Source: DASXTW01 sp036505215
Lineage (GTDB): Bacteria; Actinomycetota; UBA4738
Length of the DNA stretch: 40,625 nucleotides
Assembly (NCBI GenBank): GCA_036505215.1
Contig: DASXTW010000147.1
Coordinates: 1 to 40,625, forward strand
Reading direction: 5' to 3'
Positions 32,958-40,000 of the stretch are shown here, piece after piece. The stretch's first letter is position 1; each line of letters opens with the position of its first letter. A program made the translations under genes and the position numbers. Under the pieces are notes generated by a model. It was not told where the DNA came from. It worked only from the letters and a program-made list of their open reading frames with translations, and made no database searches.

Positions 32958-33833
32958 ATGAAGGTCAAGAAGGCGGTCATCCCGGCGGCCGGTTTGGGCA
33001 CCAGGTTCCTTCCGGCCACGAAGTCACAACCAAAAGAGATGCTGCCCATCGTCGACAAGCCTGCCATCCAGTACGTGATCGAGCATGCGGTCGGCGCGGG
33101 GATCACCGACATCATCATCATCACCGGACGGGGCAAGCGGACGATCGAAGATCACTTCGACCGGTCCTTCGAGCTCGAATGGCACCTGGAGGGTTCGGGC
33201 AAGTTCGAGGAGCTGAAGGAGGTCCGGGCCATCTCCGACATGGCCGCGATCCACTACATCCGCCAGAAAGAGCCGAGGGGTTTGGGGGCCGCGGTAGCGC
33301 TGGCTGAGCCGCACGTGAACGGGCAGACCTTCGCCGTGTTGCTTGGTGACGACATCATCGCTTCGGGGAACCTCCTCGCACAGATGCTCGACGTCTACGA
33401 GCGGTACGGGCGCACGGTGATCGCCGTGAAGGAGGTTTCCCGCTCGGAAATCAACCTGTATGGCTGCGTTGAGCCGGAGTACGTGGAGGACAACCTGGTC
33501 CGGGTGGTCCGGATCGTGGAGAAGCCCGACCCCGAGGATGCGCCCTCGAACCTCGCGGCGATCGGCTACTACGTGCTCACCCCGGAGATCTTCGACTCAC
33601 TCCGGGAGACCGCTCCCGACCAGAAGGGGGAGGTTCAGCTCACGGATGCCATCAATGCGCTGGCCCAGCAGCAGACCGTCTACGCGTACGTGTTCGAGGG
33701 CCTGCGCTTCGACATCGGCAAGAAGCTCGACTTCCTCCGGGCCACGGTCGAGCTCGCCATCGACCGGGAGGACCTGGGCCCGGAGTTCCGCGCCATCCTG
33801 GCCGAGCTGGTCCAGCGGAAGAAGCTCCTGTAG
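32958..33833 (+). CDS. galU: UTP-glucose-1-phosphate uridylyltransferase
   Basis: ATG 32958 follows GAGGGAGGAACGCG. The product has 291 residues, the usual GalU length. The nucleotide-binding start VIPAAGLGTRFLPATK (residues 7-22) with KSQPKEMLPIVDKPAIQYV, VLLGDDII, YGCVEPEYVEDNLVRV, VEKPDPEDAPSNLAAIGYYV and EVQLTDAINAL covers the family motifs. It makes UDP-glucose from UTP and glucose-1-phosphate for envelope glycans and trehalose. It heads the galU - glp/moeA - moaC - SepX/GlpR-like run; only 5 bp separate it from the next gene. Confidence 0.96.
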   Translation: MKVKKAVIPAAGLGTRFLPATKSQPKEMLPIVDKPAIQYVIEHAVGAGITDIIIITGRGKRTIEDHFDRSFELEWHLEGSGKFEELKEVRAISDMAAIHYIRQKEPRGLGAAVALAEPHVNGQTFAVLLGDDIIASGNLLAQMLDVYERYGRTVIAVKEVSRSEINLYGCVEPEYVEDNLVRVVRIVEKPDPEDAPSNLAAIGYYVLTPEIFDSLRETAPDQKGEVQLTDAINALAQQQTVYAYVFEGLRFDIGKKLDFLRATVELAIDREDLGPEFRAILAELVQRKKLL

Positions 33834-33838
33834 GCGCG

Positions 33839-35152
33839 ATGGCTGACCCAGGCATCGAGCCCTTCCCCGACGAGATAGACCAGTCGGAGCAGCGCGGCCA
33901 CGACGACCACGGCCACGAGTCGGGGGCGATGCGCTCGGTCGACGAGGTCAGGGACATGATCCTGCAGCGTGTCCATACCCTCGTGCCCATCGAGCTGCAT
34001 CTGCAGGAGGCGTACGGCTGCGTGCTGGCCTCCGACGTGGCTGCGGAGCTGGACATGCCGGCGTTCTCCTCTTCGGCGATGGACGGGTTCGCCGTCCGGG
34101 CCTCCGACGTCGCGGCCGCCGTGGTCGACGAGCCGGTGACCCTGCGGGTGGTCGGTCGGGCGCCGGTGGGCCAACCTCCCGGGGGAACCGTGGGCGGAGG
34201 CGAGGCCATCCGGATCGCCACCGGAGCGCCCGTCCCCGCGGGATCTGACTGCATCGTCCCGATCGAGCACTGCGTGGTGGAGGGCGAGACCGTCCACGTC
34301 CTGAAGGCGTTTCGGGAAGGGGCCAACCTGCGTCCCGCCGGAGAGGACGTCAGGGCCGGAAGCATCCTGGTGCCCGCGGGCCGGCGGCTCGCCGCCCCCG
34401 AGCTGGGGATGCTGGCGAGCTCGGGACATGCCTCGGTGTTGGTGCATCCTCGCCCGCGCGTGGTGGTCATCTCGACCGGGGACGAGCTGGTCGAGCCGGG
34501 CCGTCCCGCTCCGTTTGGCATGGTCCGCGACGCGAACTCATTCACCCTCTACGGTGGCCTGCGCGAGGTGGGCACCGTGCCCTATCTCGCCGGCATCATC
34601 AGGGACGAAGCCGACGTGTTGAAGGACGAGGTGCTGGGGCTGGCGGCCCGCGCCGACTGCTTCATCAGCTCCGGCGGCGTCTCGGTGGGGGAGAGGGATG
34701 TGGTGAAGAAGGCCTTCTTCCGACGGGGCGAGATCGACTTCTACCGCGTGGCCATGCAGCCGGGGATGCCCCAGGGGTTCGGGGCCATCGACGGCGTCCC
34801 GTATTTCGGCCTGCCCGGGAACCCCGTTTCGGTGTTCGTGTCCTTCGAGGTGTTCATCCGTCCGGCTCTTCTCAAGATGATGGGCCGGCGTGACATCTTC
34901 CGGCCCGAGATCTACGCCGTGCTCGAGACCGACATCAACGGCCCCCGGGACAAGGTCATGTTCGCCCGGGTCCGCGTGTGGAGGGAAAAGGGCCAATGGC
35001 GGGCTGCCAGCACGGGCCCGTCCGGATCCAACCTCCTCGGCACGGTGACGAAGGCGAACGGGCTGGCGGTGATCCCGGTCGGCATCGACTCGGCGCAAGC
35101 GGGGTCCCGGGTGAGGGTCATGCTGTTCCGGGCGCTGGAGGAAGAGCCGTGA
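33839..35152 (+). CDS. moeA: Molybdopterin molybdotransferase / Glp (gephyrin-like) protein
   Basis: The product has 437 residues. After an acidic, His-rich N-terminal extension (about 1-30), the MoeA fold follows: RSVDEVRDMILQRV, MPAFSSSAMDGFAVRA (family motif), IRIATGAPVPAGSDCIVPIE, VVISTGDELVEPG, GMVRDANSFTL, SSGGVSVGERDVVKKAF and FGLPGNPVSVFVSFEVFIRP. MoeA inserts molybdate into molybdopterin. In Corynebacterium the paralogue Glp, encoded next to galU and its membrane receptor GlpR, is a cell-division protein. The same neighbourhood here (galU before, moaC and a GlpR-like gene after) makes a divisome role possible in addition to or instead of cofactor synthesis. Confidence 0.92.
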   Translation: MADPGIEPFPDEIDQSEQRGHDDHGHESGAMRSVDEVRDMILQRVHTLVPIELHLQEAYGCVLASDVAAELDMPAFSSSAMDGFAVRASDVAAAVVDEPVTLRVVGRAPVGQPPGGTVGGGEAIRIATGAPVPAGSDCIVPIEHCVVEGETVHVLKAFREGANLRPAGEDVRAGSILVPAGRRLAAPELGMLASSGHASVLVHPRPRVVVISTGDELVEPGRPAPFGMVRDANSFTLYGGLREVGTVPYLAGIIRDEADVLKDEVLGLAARADCFISSGGVSVGERDVVKKAFFRRGEIDFYRVAMQPGMPQGFGAIDGVPYFGLPGNPVSVFVSFEVFIRPALLKMMGRRDIFRPEIYAVLETDINGPRDKVMFARVRVWREKGQWRAASTGPSGSNLLGTVTKANGLAVIPVGIDSAQAGSRVRVMLFRALEEEP

Positions 35153-35198
35153 CTCTCGACCTCAAGTCGAGTGTTTGGCAGCGCGGGAGAGATCGGGC

Positions 35199-35648
35199 AT
35201 GACCGAGGCCTCGAAGATGGTCGAGGTCGGGTCGAAGGAGGTCACGGCTCGAGAGGCCACGTCCGAGTGCACCATCCACATGAGCCCGCAGGCCTGTGCT
35301 GAGCTGGTGAAAGGGACCCCGAAGGGCGATCCCCTCGAGGCTGCGAAGGTGGCTGGACTCATGGCCGCCAAGCGCACCCCGGAGCTGCTGCCCTTCTGTC
35401 ACCCGATCGCCATTACCGGCGCCGCCGTCGAGCTCGACCCCGATCCGGGTGCCGGAACCATCCGCGTCCGGGCCATAGTGAAGGCCAACGATCGCACCGG
35501 CGTGGAGATGGAGGCCCTCACCGCTGCGGCTGTGGCGGCGCTCAGTCTCTACGACACTGCCAAGGCGTTCGATCGCGCAGCGGAGATCACCGACCTCCAC
35601 CTGTTGTCGAAGTCCGGGGGTAAGAGCGGTAACTATCGCCGCAACTGA
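35199..35648 (+). CDS. moaC: Cyclic pyranopterin monophosphate synthase
   Basis: ATG 35199 follows GGGAGAG. The product has 149 residues (family about 155). All MoaC motifs are present: KMVEVGSKEVTAREA, GDPLEAAKVAGLMAAKRTPELLPFCHPI, TGVEMEALTAAAVAALSLYD and KAFDRAAEITDLHLLSKSGGKSG. It turns the MoaA product into cyclic pyranopterin monophosphate, an early step in molybdopterin synthesis. It lies 46 bp behind moeA/glp on the same strand. Confidence 0.95.
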   Translation: MTEASKMVEVGSKEVTAREATSECTIHMSPQACAELVKGTPKGDPLEAAKVAGLMAAKRTPELLPFCHPIAITGAAVELDPDPGAGTIRVRAIVKANDRTGVEMEALTAAAVAALSLYDTAKAFDRAAEITDLHLLSKSGGKSGNYRRN

Positions 35649-35703
35649 CCTCAGCCTCTAGTCAACGCAACGAAACTTTTCAAGCCAAATGTCTCAACTA
35701 GGC

Positions 35704-35732
35704 TTGAGGCACCAGATGTTGGGTGCTAACCT
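35704..35732 (+). promoter_or_regulatory. Sigma-70-type promoter candidate for the SepX/GlpR-like gene
   Basis: TTGAGG (35704-35709), a 17-bp spacer and TAACCT (35727-35732) form a plausible -35/-10 pair about 55 bp before GTG 35788. The region around it (35649-35735) is more AT-rich than its surroundings. Confidence 0.4.
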
Positions 35733-35787
35733 GCGTGCCCAGCCCATATGTAGTGGTCGGACCGGGGCTCGACCGCGAGGAGGGCTG

Positions 35788-36495
35788 GTGTTGACTTGGC
35801 TTTTGCTGGCGGTTTTGGGCATCATCTGGGCCGCACTCTTGTTTCCGTCTCGATCTCGTTCGCCGAAGTCGAGTGTGGAGGAGTTCGAGCAGAAGATGAA
35901 TCTGCTGGCTGAAGCGAACAGAGCGGCCCCCGGGCGGTGGGTCCTCATGCCCCGTAAGGGCCAACGATTCATGGGGCCGGACCGGGGACGGGCACGGGTG
36001 AGGCGCCGCCGGCGCCAGGTGTTCATGGTCCTGTTGGAAGCCACAGGTCTCACCTTCATCATGGGGCTCTTCCCTCCGTTCCGGGTCATGCTGGGGGTCA
36101 CTGCGTTCCTCGCATTCGTGTTGCTCGTCTACATGGCGGTTCTGGTCAGGCTTCGAGCCGAAGAGCTGGAACGGACCCGGATGCAGAGATTTGCGGCCGG
36201 TGATGGTTCGAACGGGCACGGCTACACGGACGACTATGGCTATGCGTGGCCTGCGCGTCCCCGGTCCTACGAGCCCGCCTCCGGCTCGGGGTACGGCAAC
36301 GGCAATGGGAAGCGCCGCGCAGCCGCCGTCCAATACGGCAACGGCAACGGTTACGGCAAAGGCCACCAGCGCCTGGACGCCCGAGTGGACTGGCTCGAGA
36401 GCGGCCTCCGGCTCGTCGACGACGACGTCCATGTCGTGGTGTACCGCTCCGACGAGATCGACACCTCGAGCCTGACGCCAGCGTCGGCTGAGTGA
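35788..36495 (+). CDS. SepX/GlpR-like divisome membrane protein
   Basis: GAGGAGGG at 35777-35784 is followed by GTG 35788 (3 bp) and TTG 35791 (6 bp); either could start, and the frame extends to 35689. The product has about 235 residues. An N-terminal helix (LTWLLLAVLGIIWAALLFPS), a SVEEFEQKMNLLAEAN segment and a basic RARVRRRRRQ stretch lead to two further helices (about 91-131; VFMVLLEATGLTFIMGLFPP, VMLGVTAFLAFVLLVYMAV). The C-terminal half is a Gly/Asn/Tyr-rich linker (YGNGNG repeats) with a short folded end (DDDVHVVVYRSDEID). The architecture and the neighbours match actinobacterial SepX/GlpR, the membrane receptor of Glp in cell division. Assignment rests on layout and synteny. Confidence 0.7.
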   Translation: MLTWLLLAVLGIIWAALLFPSRSRSPKSSVEEFEQKMNLLAEANRAAPGRWVLMPRKGQRFMGPDRGRARVRRRRRQVFMVLLEATGLTFIMGLFPPFRVMLGVTAFLAFVLLVYMAVLVRLRAEELERTRMQRFAAGDGSNGHGYTDDYGYAWPARPRSYEPASGSGYGNGNGKRRAAAVQYGNGNGYGKGHQRLDARVDWLESGLRLVDDDVHVVVYRSDEIDTSSLTPASAE

Positions 36496-37124
36496 ACCTG
36501 TCCGAACTGTCCGAAGCCTGTCAGCGCCGGTTCGAGGAGACCACGGCCTCCCGCGAAAAGGCCCTGACTGCCGGCCGCCGCTCGATCCGGGCCTCCGCCA
36601 ACGCCATCCGGGCGATCCATCGTGGCGAGCTCGATCAGGCCCACCGGCTGATGGAGGAATCCCGATCCGCCATCCGGGCCGGGCGGGAGGCGGTCCGGGA
36701 GGATCACCCTGACGTGTACTTCGCTGGGTTCCTCCAGGACGCCCAGAAGGAATACGCGGAGGCCAGGCTCACCGAGGCGGTCGTGGCCGCCGCTGAACTC
36801 CCTGGGCCCGACGAGCTCGGGGTCGAGCTTCCTCCGTATCTGAACGGGATGGCCGAGTCCATCGGGGAGGGTCGCCGGGCCATACTCGACCTCCTGCGCC
36901 GGGGCGAGGTGGTCGAGAGCGAGCGGATCCTCACGGTTATGGAGGAGATGTACTACCTCCTGGTCTCCATGGACTACCCGGACGCCATCACAGGCAATCT
37001 GCGGCGTTCCACCGACGTCGCCAGGAGCATCATGGAGCGTACCCGCGGCGACCTCTCTGTTGCGCTCATCCAGCGCAGGCTGCAGGAGGCGCTGGAGGCC
37101 GGTCTCAGACGACTCGAAGGTTAG
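36492..37124 (+). CDS. Translin-like helical protein
   Basis: GTG 36492 overlaps the upstream stop (GTGA). The product has 210 residues and is wholly helical. RFEETTASREKALTAGRRSI, then HRLMEESRSAIRAGREAV, and the end MDYPDAITGNLRRSTDVARSIMERTRGDL match the translin superfamily, whose eukaryotic members bind and cut RNA or single-stranded DNA (with TRAX in C3PO) and which also occurs in archaea and some bacteria. The bacterial role is unknown. It is transcribed with the SepX/GlpR-like gene, and its last 20 bp overlap the end of the opposite-strand MDMPI-like gene. Confidence 0.82.
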   Translation: MNLSELSEACQRRFEETTASREKALTAGRRSIRASANAIRAIHRGELDQAHRLMEESRSAIRAGREAVREDHPDVYFAGFLQDAQKEYAEARLTEAVVAAAELPGPDELGVELPPYLNGMAESIGEGRRAILDLLRRGEVVESERILTVMEEMYYLLVSMDYPDAITGNLRRSTDVARSIMERTRGDLSVALIQRRLQEALEAGLRRLEG

Positions 37125-37890
37125 CCAGGAAGCGGGCGGCGAGCTCCTGATCCCCCTGGACCGTGAGGATGCCTTCCCTCCGGAGGTCATCGAAGGGCTC
37201 GCGGCCTGCCGCCGCCATGATGAACCTGGGAGCCGCCGCGGCGATTCGGGCGGCCGAGTCGGGGGACCCATCCGAAGGGGCTCCGCTCCCGGCGGCAAGC
37301 TCGTAGCGCCATTCAGGGACCGGAGTCCCCTCGAGCGAAAGCTCGATGTCCCCTGAGGTTCCTTTCAACTTGGGGAGCACGGCGGAGACGATGGCCGTGA
37401 GGAGGAACTCGGAGGGAGATCCCAGGTCGACTTCTTCGTCGGTGCGACCGAGGGCCCGTCGCATATCCTGGCGGTGGATCCACTCGTCGTACACACGAGA
37501 CCAGACCAGCAGGCCCACGGGGGCGCGGCCGAAGATCGTGGGCAACCTCAGCCGATACAGAGCCGACGGCAGCGTCTGGGCCAGTCTGATCATCCCCCGT
37601 CCCCATCGGTCCAGACCCACCAGCAGCTCGGGGACGTCCCGGTTGGCCCACCTCGGGACCTGCCGCTCGTTCCATCGTTCCAACCGTTCCATCGAGCCGA
37701 GGACGGTGATCAGGTTGGCTCCCGTGACCGAGGCCTTGTCGGTGGTGATGAGGTGGGCGATCACCTCCCGCAGCCGCCAGCCGGGGAGCGCGGTGGGGGT
37801 GTCGAACTGCTCGGGCTCGAGGCCCCGAAGGAACGTCAGCGTGCGGCGGCGTTCGTCTCGGATGGCCCGGACGATGTCGTCCTTGTTCAA
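37105..37890 (-). CDS. MDMPI/DinB-fold family protein (maleylpyruvate isomerase-like)
   Basis: TTG 37890 overlaps the stop of the upstream SHOCT gene (TTGA) and gives 261 residues; upstream sequence in frame is inside that gene. The N-terminal four-helix domain has LTFLRGLEPEQFDTPTALPGW and REVIAHLITTDK, where the LPGW...VIAHL pattern with its His is the metal-site motif of mycothiol-dependent maleylpyruvate isomerase and DinB-like proteins. EWIHRQDMRRALGR supplies the later His. The C-terminal part (ELSLEGTPVPEWRYELA) fits the MDMPI C-domain. Substrate unknown; mycothiol use is a family inference. Confidence 0.83.
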   Translation of the reverse strand: MNKDDIVRAIRDERRRTLTFLRGLEPEQFDTPTALPGWRLREVIAHLITTDKASVTGANLITVLGSMERLERWNERQVPRWANRDVPELLVGLDRWGRGMIRLAQTLPSALYRLRLPTIFGRAPVGLLVWSRVYDEWIHRQDMRRALGRTDEEVDLGSPSEFLLTAIVSAVLPKLKGTSGDIELSLEGTPVPEWRYELAAGSGAPSDGSPDSAARIAAAAPRFIMAAAGREPFDDLRREGILTVQGDQELAARFLANLRVV

Positions 37891-38219
37891 GGAGAAGGCT
37901 CGGATGGCGGGATCGGCTGGGTCGGTCCCGATGAGTCCTCGGCGGGAGGTCCTCCTGGCGGAGGCGACCCCGGGACTTCCTGTGTGGAGGAAGGCTGGAG
38001 GAGTACCTCCCGCCGCTCCAGGAACTCCTCCCTGGAGATCTCCCCTCGCGCGTACCGTTCCTCCAGAAGGCGAAGGGCTGGTGGCTCTCCGAATCGGTGC
38101 TGTAAGCGAGGAAGCTCGCCACGGAGGAGCCACACCGCGATGAGGATCACCGCGACCCAGAACGCCGCCCAGGTCAATCCCCAGAACACTCCCCAGCCGG
38201 GACCCCCCATCCAGAACAT
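37887..38219 (-). CDS. Small membrane protein with SHOCT motif
   Basis: ATG 38219 lies 2 bp behind the PspC stop; the frame is open upstream only through that gene. The product has 110 residues. One helix (WGVFWGLTWAAFWVAVILIAVWLL) is followed by the SHOCT motif LRLLEERYARGEISREEFLERREVLL and a Pro/Ser-rich tail. SHOCT is a short oligomerisation motif. The very similar EERYARGEIS in the upstream PspC protein suggests that the two came from a local duplication or work as a pair. Confidence 0.82.
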   Translation of the reverse strand: MFWMGGPGWGVFWGLTWAAFWVAVILIAVWLLRGELPRLQHRFGEPPALRLLEERYARGEISREEFLERREVLLQPSSTQEVPGSPPPGGPPAEDSSGPTQPIPPSEPSP

Positions 38220-38221
38220 CG

Positions 38222-38551
38222 TCAGGAGCCCCTGGTGAGGTCGCCCCGGATTTGGTGCAGCTCTTCGGCCGAGATCTCTCCTCGCGCGTAGCGTTCCTCG
38301 GCGATCCGCACGGCGGGCGCGGACCGGCCCCCCGCCGCCGCAACGGCCCCTGGGGTCGGCTGCCCCTTCGGGAGGACGATCCAGAGCACCACGTATAGGA
38401 GGACGCCCCACCCCATCAGCCCGGCGACCACGAAGCCCACGCGGATCAGGACCGGGTCGATGCCGAAGTACTCGCCGATGCCTCCGCAAACGCCCGCCAG
38501 GCGCCTGTTCGTCTCGGACCGAGTCAGCTGTCGCGCTTGCATAGGTCCCAT
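38222..38551 (-). CDS. PspC-domain membrane protein with SHOCT-like tail
   Basis: The product has 109 residues. The start is ATG 38551 behind GAGAGAG, with a second ATG at 38542. The PspC domain is clear: RRLAGVCGGIGEYFGIDPVLIRVGFV, then LMGWGVLLYVVLWIVLP. It ends with a SHOCT-like EERYARGEISAEELHQIRGDL. PspC proteins take part in phage-shock/envelope stress responses; in actinomycetes the domain often occurs with histidine-kinase parts. First gene of the PspC - SHOCT - MDMPI minus operon, divergent from tRNA-Ala. Confidence 0.9.
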   Translation of the reverse strand: MGPMQARQLTRSETNRRLAGVCGGIGEYFGIDPVLIRVGFVVAGLMGWGVLLYVVLWIVLPKGQPTPGAVAAAGGRSAPAVRIAEERYARGEISAEELHQIRGDLTRGS

Positions 38552-38624
38552 GCTCTCTCACCCGGCGGCGGCAGGTCAAAATCGGTCAGACCCCCCAAAG
38601 GCCTCTGTTACGCTAGCTCGAGCC

Positions 38625-38696
38625 GGGGGTGTAGCTCAGTGGTAGAGCGCTGCCTTCGCACGGCAGAAGTCGGCGGTTCGAATCCGCTCACCTCCA
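38625..38696 (+). tRNA. tRNA-Ala (anticodon CGC)
   Basis: Full 72-nt cloverleaf: acceptor GGGGGTG/CACCTCC with one G-T pair, D arm TAGCTCAGTGGTAGAGC, anticodon stem CTGCC/GGCAG with loop TTCGCAC (anticodon CGC), T arm GGCGGTTCGAATCCGC-type (GCGGTTCGAATCCGC), discriminator A. CCA is not encoded. A degenerate copy of its 3' half lies 83 bp downstream. Confidence 0.95.
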
Positions 38697-39104
38697 CAGG
38701 TCAGGCGGCCTTCCCGCGTCCCTGCTTCGTTCTGGTCCTGGCACGGCAGAGGTCGCCTGTTCGTGTCGCTTACCTCCACAGGTCAGAGCCCCTTCGGGTC
38801 GTTTTTTCGGTTCGTCCCGCATTCGTCCCGCGGCGCGCACACGAAACTCCAGCCTTGTCGGACCCTACAGGGCTGGAAGTAGGGCATGTGGACTCGTCAT
38901 CCACCATTGGGGATCCGCCCCACCCCAGAGTTGGCCGCCGGCCTGGAAGACACCAGGTCAGCGGCCGGATCCCAATAAGTGCACCCTTCAGGCTCCAGCG
39001 ATGGTGGCACGGAGGAGCCCAACGATCATCATGCCGGGGGAACCCGCCGATAACTCGCGTGGACCGCAAGGAAACCCCCGGGCCGCCCCCGGCGACTGAT
39101 AAGC
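38697..39104. other. Region downstream of tRNA-Ala, no gene seen
   Basis: No supported coding sequence in 408 bp. It starts with the repeat of the tRNA 3' half (to 38787), then CCCCTTCGGG and a run of six T (about 38791-38812), a weak terminator candidate, and a short direct repeat TTCGTCCCGC (twice within 38813-38834). Confidence 0.4.
38741..38787 (+). repeat. Degenerate duplicate of the tRNA-Ala 3' half (att-like)
   Basis: 38741-38787 resembles 38658-38704 over 47 bp: GCACGGCAGA and GTTCG are shared and the last 15 bp, ACCTCCACAGGTCAG, are identical. The identical part runs 8 bp past the end of the tRNA. Such a tRNA-end duplication is the usual scar of integration or excision of a mobile element at the 3' end of a tRNA gene; no integrase is in the window. 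Confidence 0.6.
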
Positions 39105-39746
39105 ATGATGCGGAAGCTCTGGGTGGTCCTTGGCTTGGTCGTCTTCCTGCTCGTTTCAGCCGACGTGGGCCTCCGCCTGGTGGCTCAGTACTGGGTGGCT
39201 CGCGCGGTTCAGGGAAGTCTGGGACTGGATGAGCGACCGTCGGTCTCGCTGGACGGGTTCCCCTTCCTCCTTCGTCTGGCCACGGGCGACATCCCGTCCG
39301 TGAGCGTGGAGCTCGATGGGTCCTCGACCGTCGAGCAACTCCCCATCCACGATGTCTCACTTTCGCTCCGGGATGTCCGGTTCTCTCCCGGAGATCTGGT
39401 GGTGGGCGACCGGACCACCATCCGGGCCGAGCACGGCGAAGGAACCATGACGATGACCGAGGAGGACGTGAACCGAGCCCTTCCCGCGACGCTGCCCGTC
39501 ACCGTTCGACTGGAGGACGGTGGCGTGACGGTGGTCGCCGAGGGAAGGACCGTGCGGACGCGTCTCCTTCTTTCAGACGGCAAGCTCGTCCTCGAGCCCG
39601 CCCAGGGTTCGCTTCCGCTGTCCGTCAGCGTTCGCTTGCCCGAGCTCGTCCCCGGGATCAGCTACACCGGCGTACGCGTGGACGGGGCGACGGCCGTCCT
39701 CACGTTCACGTTGGAGAACGCCACGTTCCGGATCGCGCGGGCCTGA
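39105..39746 (+). CDS. DUF2993 (LmeA-like) phospholipid-binding protein
   Basis: The product has 213 residues. ATG 39105 (or ATG 39108) has no clear ribosome site. The N-terminal signal anchor (LWVVLGLVVFLLVSADVGLRL) is followed by the DUF2993 pattern: VARAVQGSLGLDERPSVSLDGFPFLLRLATGDIPSVSVEL, seen as the SV-L-GFPFL strand, then VSLSLRDVRFSPGDLV, MTMTEEDVNRAL and SYTGVRVDGATAVLTF. LmeA in mycobacteria is a periplasmic lipid-binding protein needed for lipomannan elongation and is linked to MptA, which agrees with the mannosyltransferase-like gene at 25967-27637. Confidence 0.87.
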   Translation: MMRKLWVVLGLVVFLLVSADVGLRLVAQYWVARAVQGSLGLDERPSVSLDGFPFLLRLATGDIPSVSVELDGSSTVEQLPIHDVSLSLRDVRFSPGDLVVGDRTTIRAEHGEGTMTMTEEDVNRALPATLPVTVRLEDGGVTVVAEGRTVRTRLLLSDGKLVLEPAQGSLPLSVSVRLPELVPGISYTGVRVDGATAVLTFTLENATFRIARA

Positions 39747-39776
39747 TCGTCGAGCGACGCCCTACGCGGGTTCCCG

Positions 39777-40000
39777 ATGACACCAGCAGCGGTGCCGCCG
39801 GGAGCGGCGGACGTTGCCCGCTGGATTGATGCACACGATGCGGCGTGGCGATCCTACGCCGCGCCATCGGTAACCTGTTCAGTGCGGATGCCGTGTACCA
39901 CCTCGTCCCATGGGAAGGGCCTTGGCGCAGGATGCGGGGCCGTGGCGAGGACGCGAGGCGATCATCCCCGGCTGGACGGCCGGCGGCCGGATCTTCCCGA
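39777..40000 (+). pseudogene. Decayed SnoaL-like gene
   Basis: Three consecutive pieces of a SnoaL/NTF2-like protein lie in three frames. The first is ATG 39777 ... DVARWIDAHDAAWRSYA, the second, from about 39863, AIGNLFSADAVYHLVPWEGPW, and the third, from about 39948, RGREAIIPGWT. The first break fits loss of one base near 39861. The second is explained by a 20-bp imperfect tandem duplication (GGGCCTTGGCG at 39917-39927 and GGGCCGTGGCG at 39937-39947). The rest of the fold is not recognisable. Confidence 0.65.
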
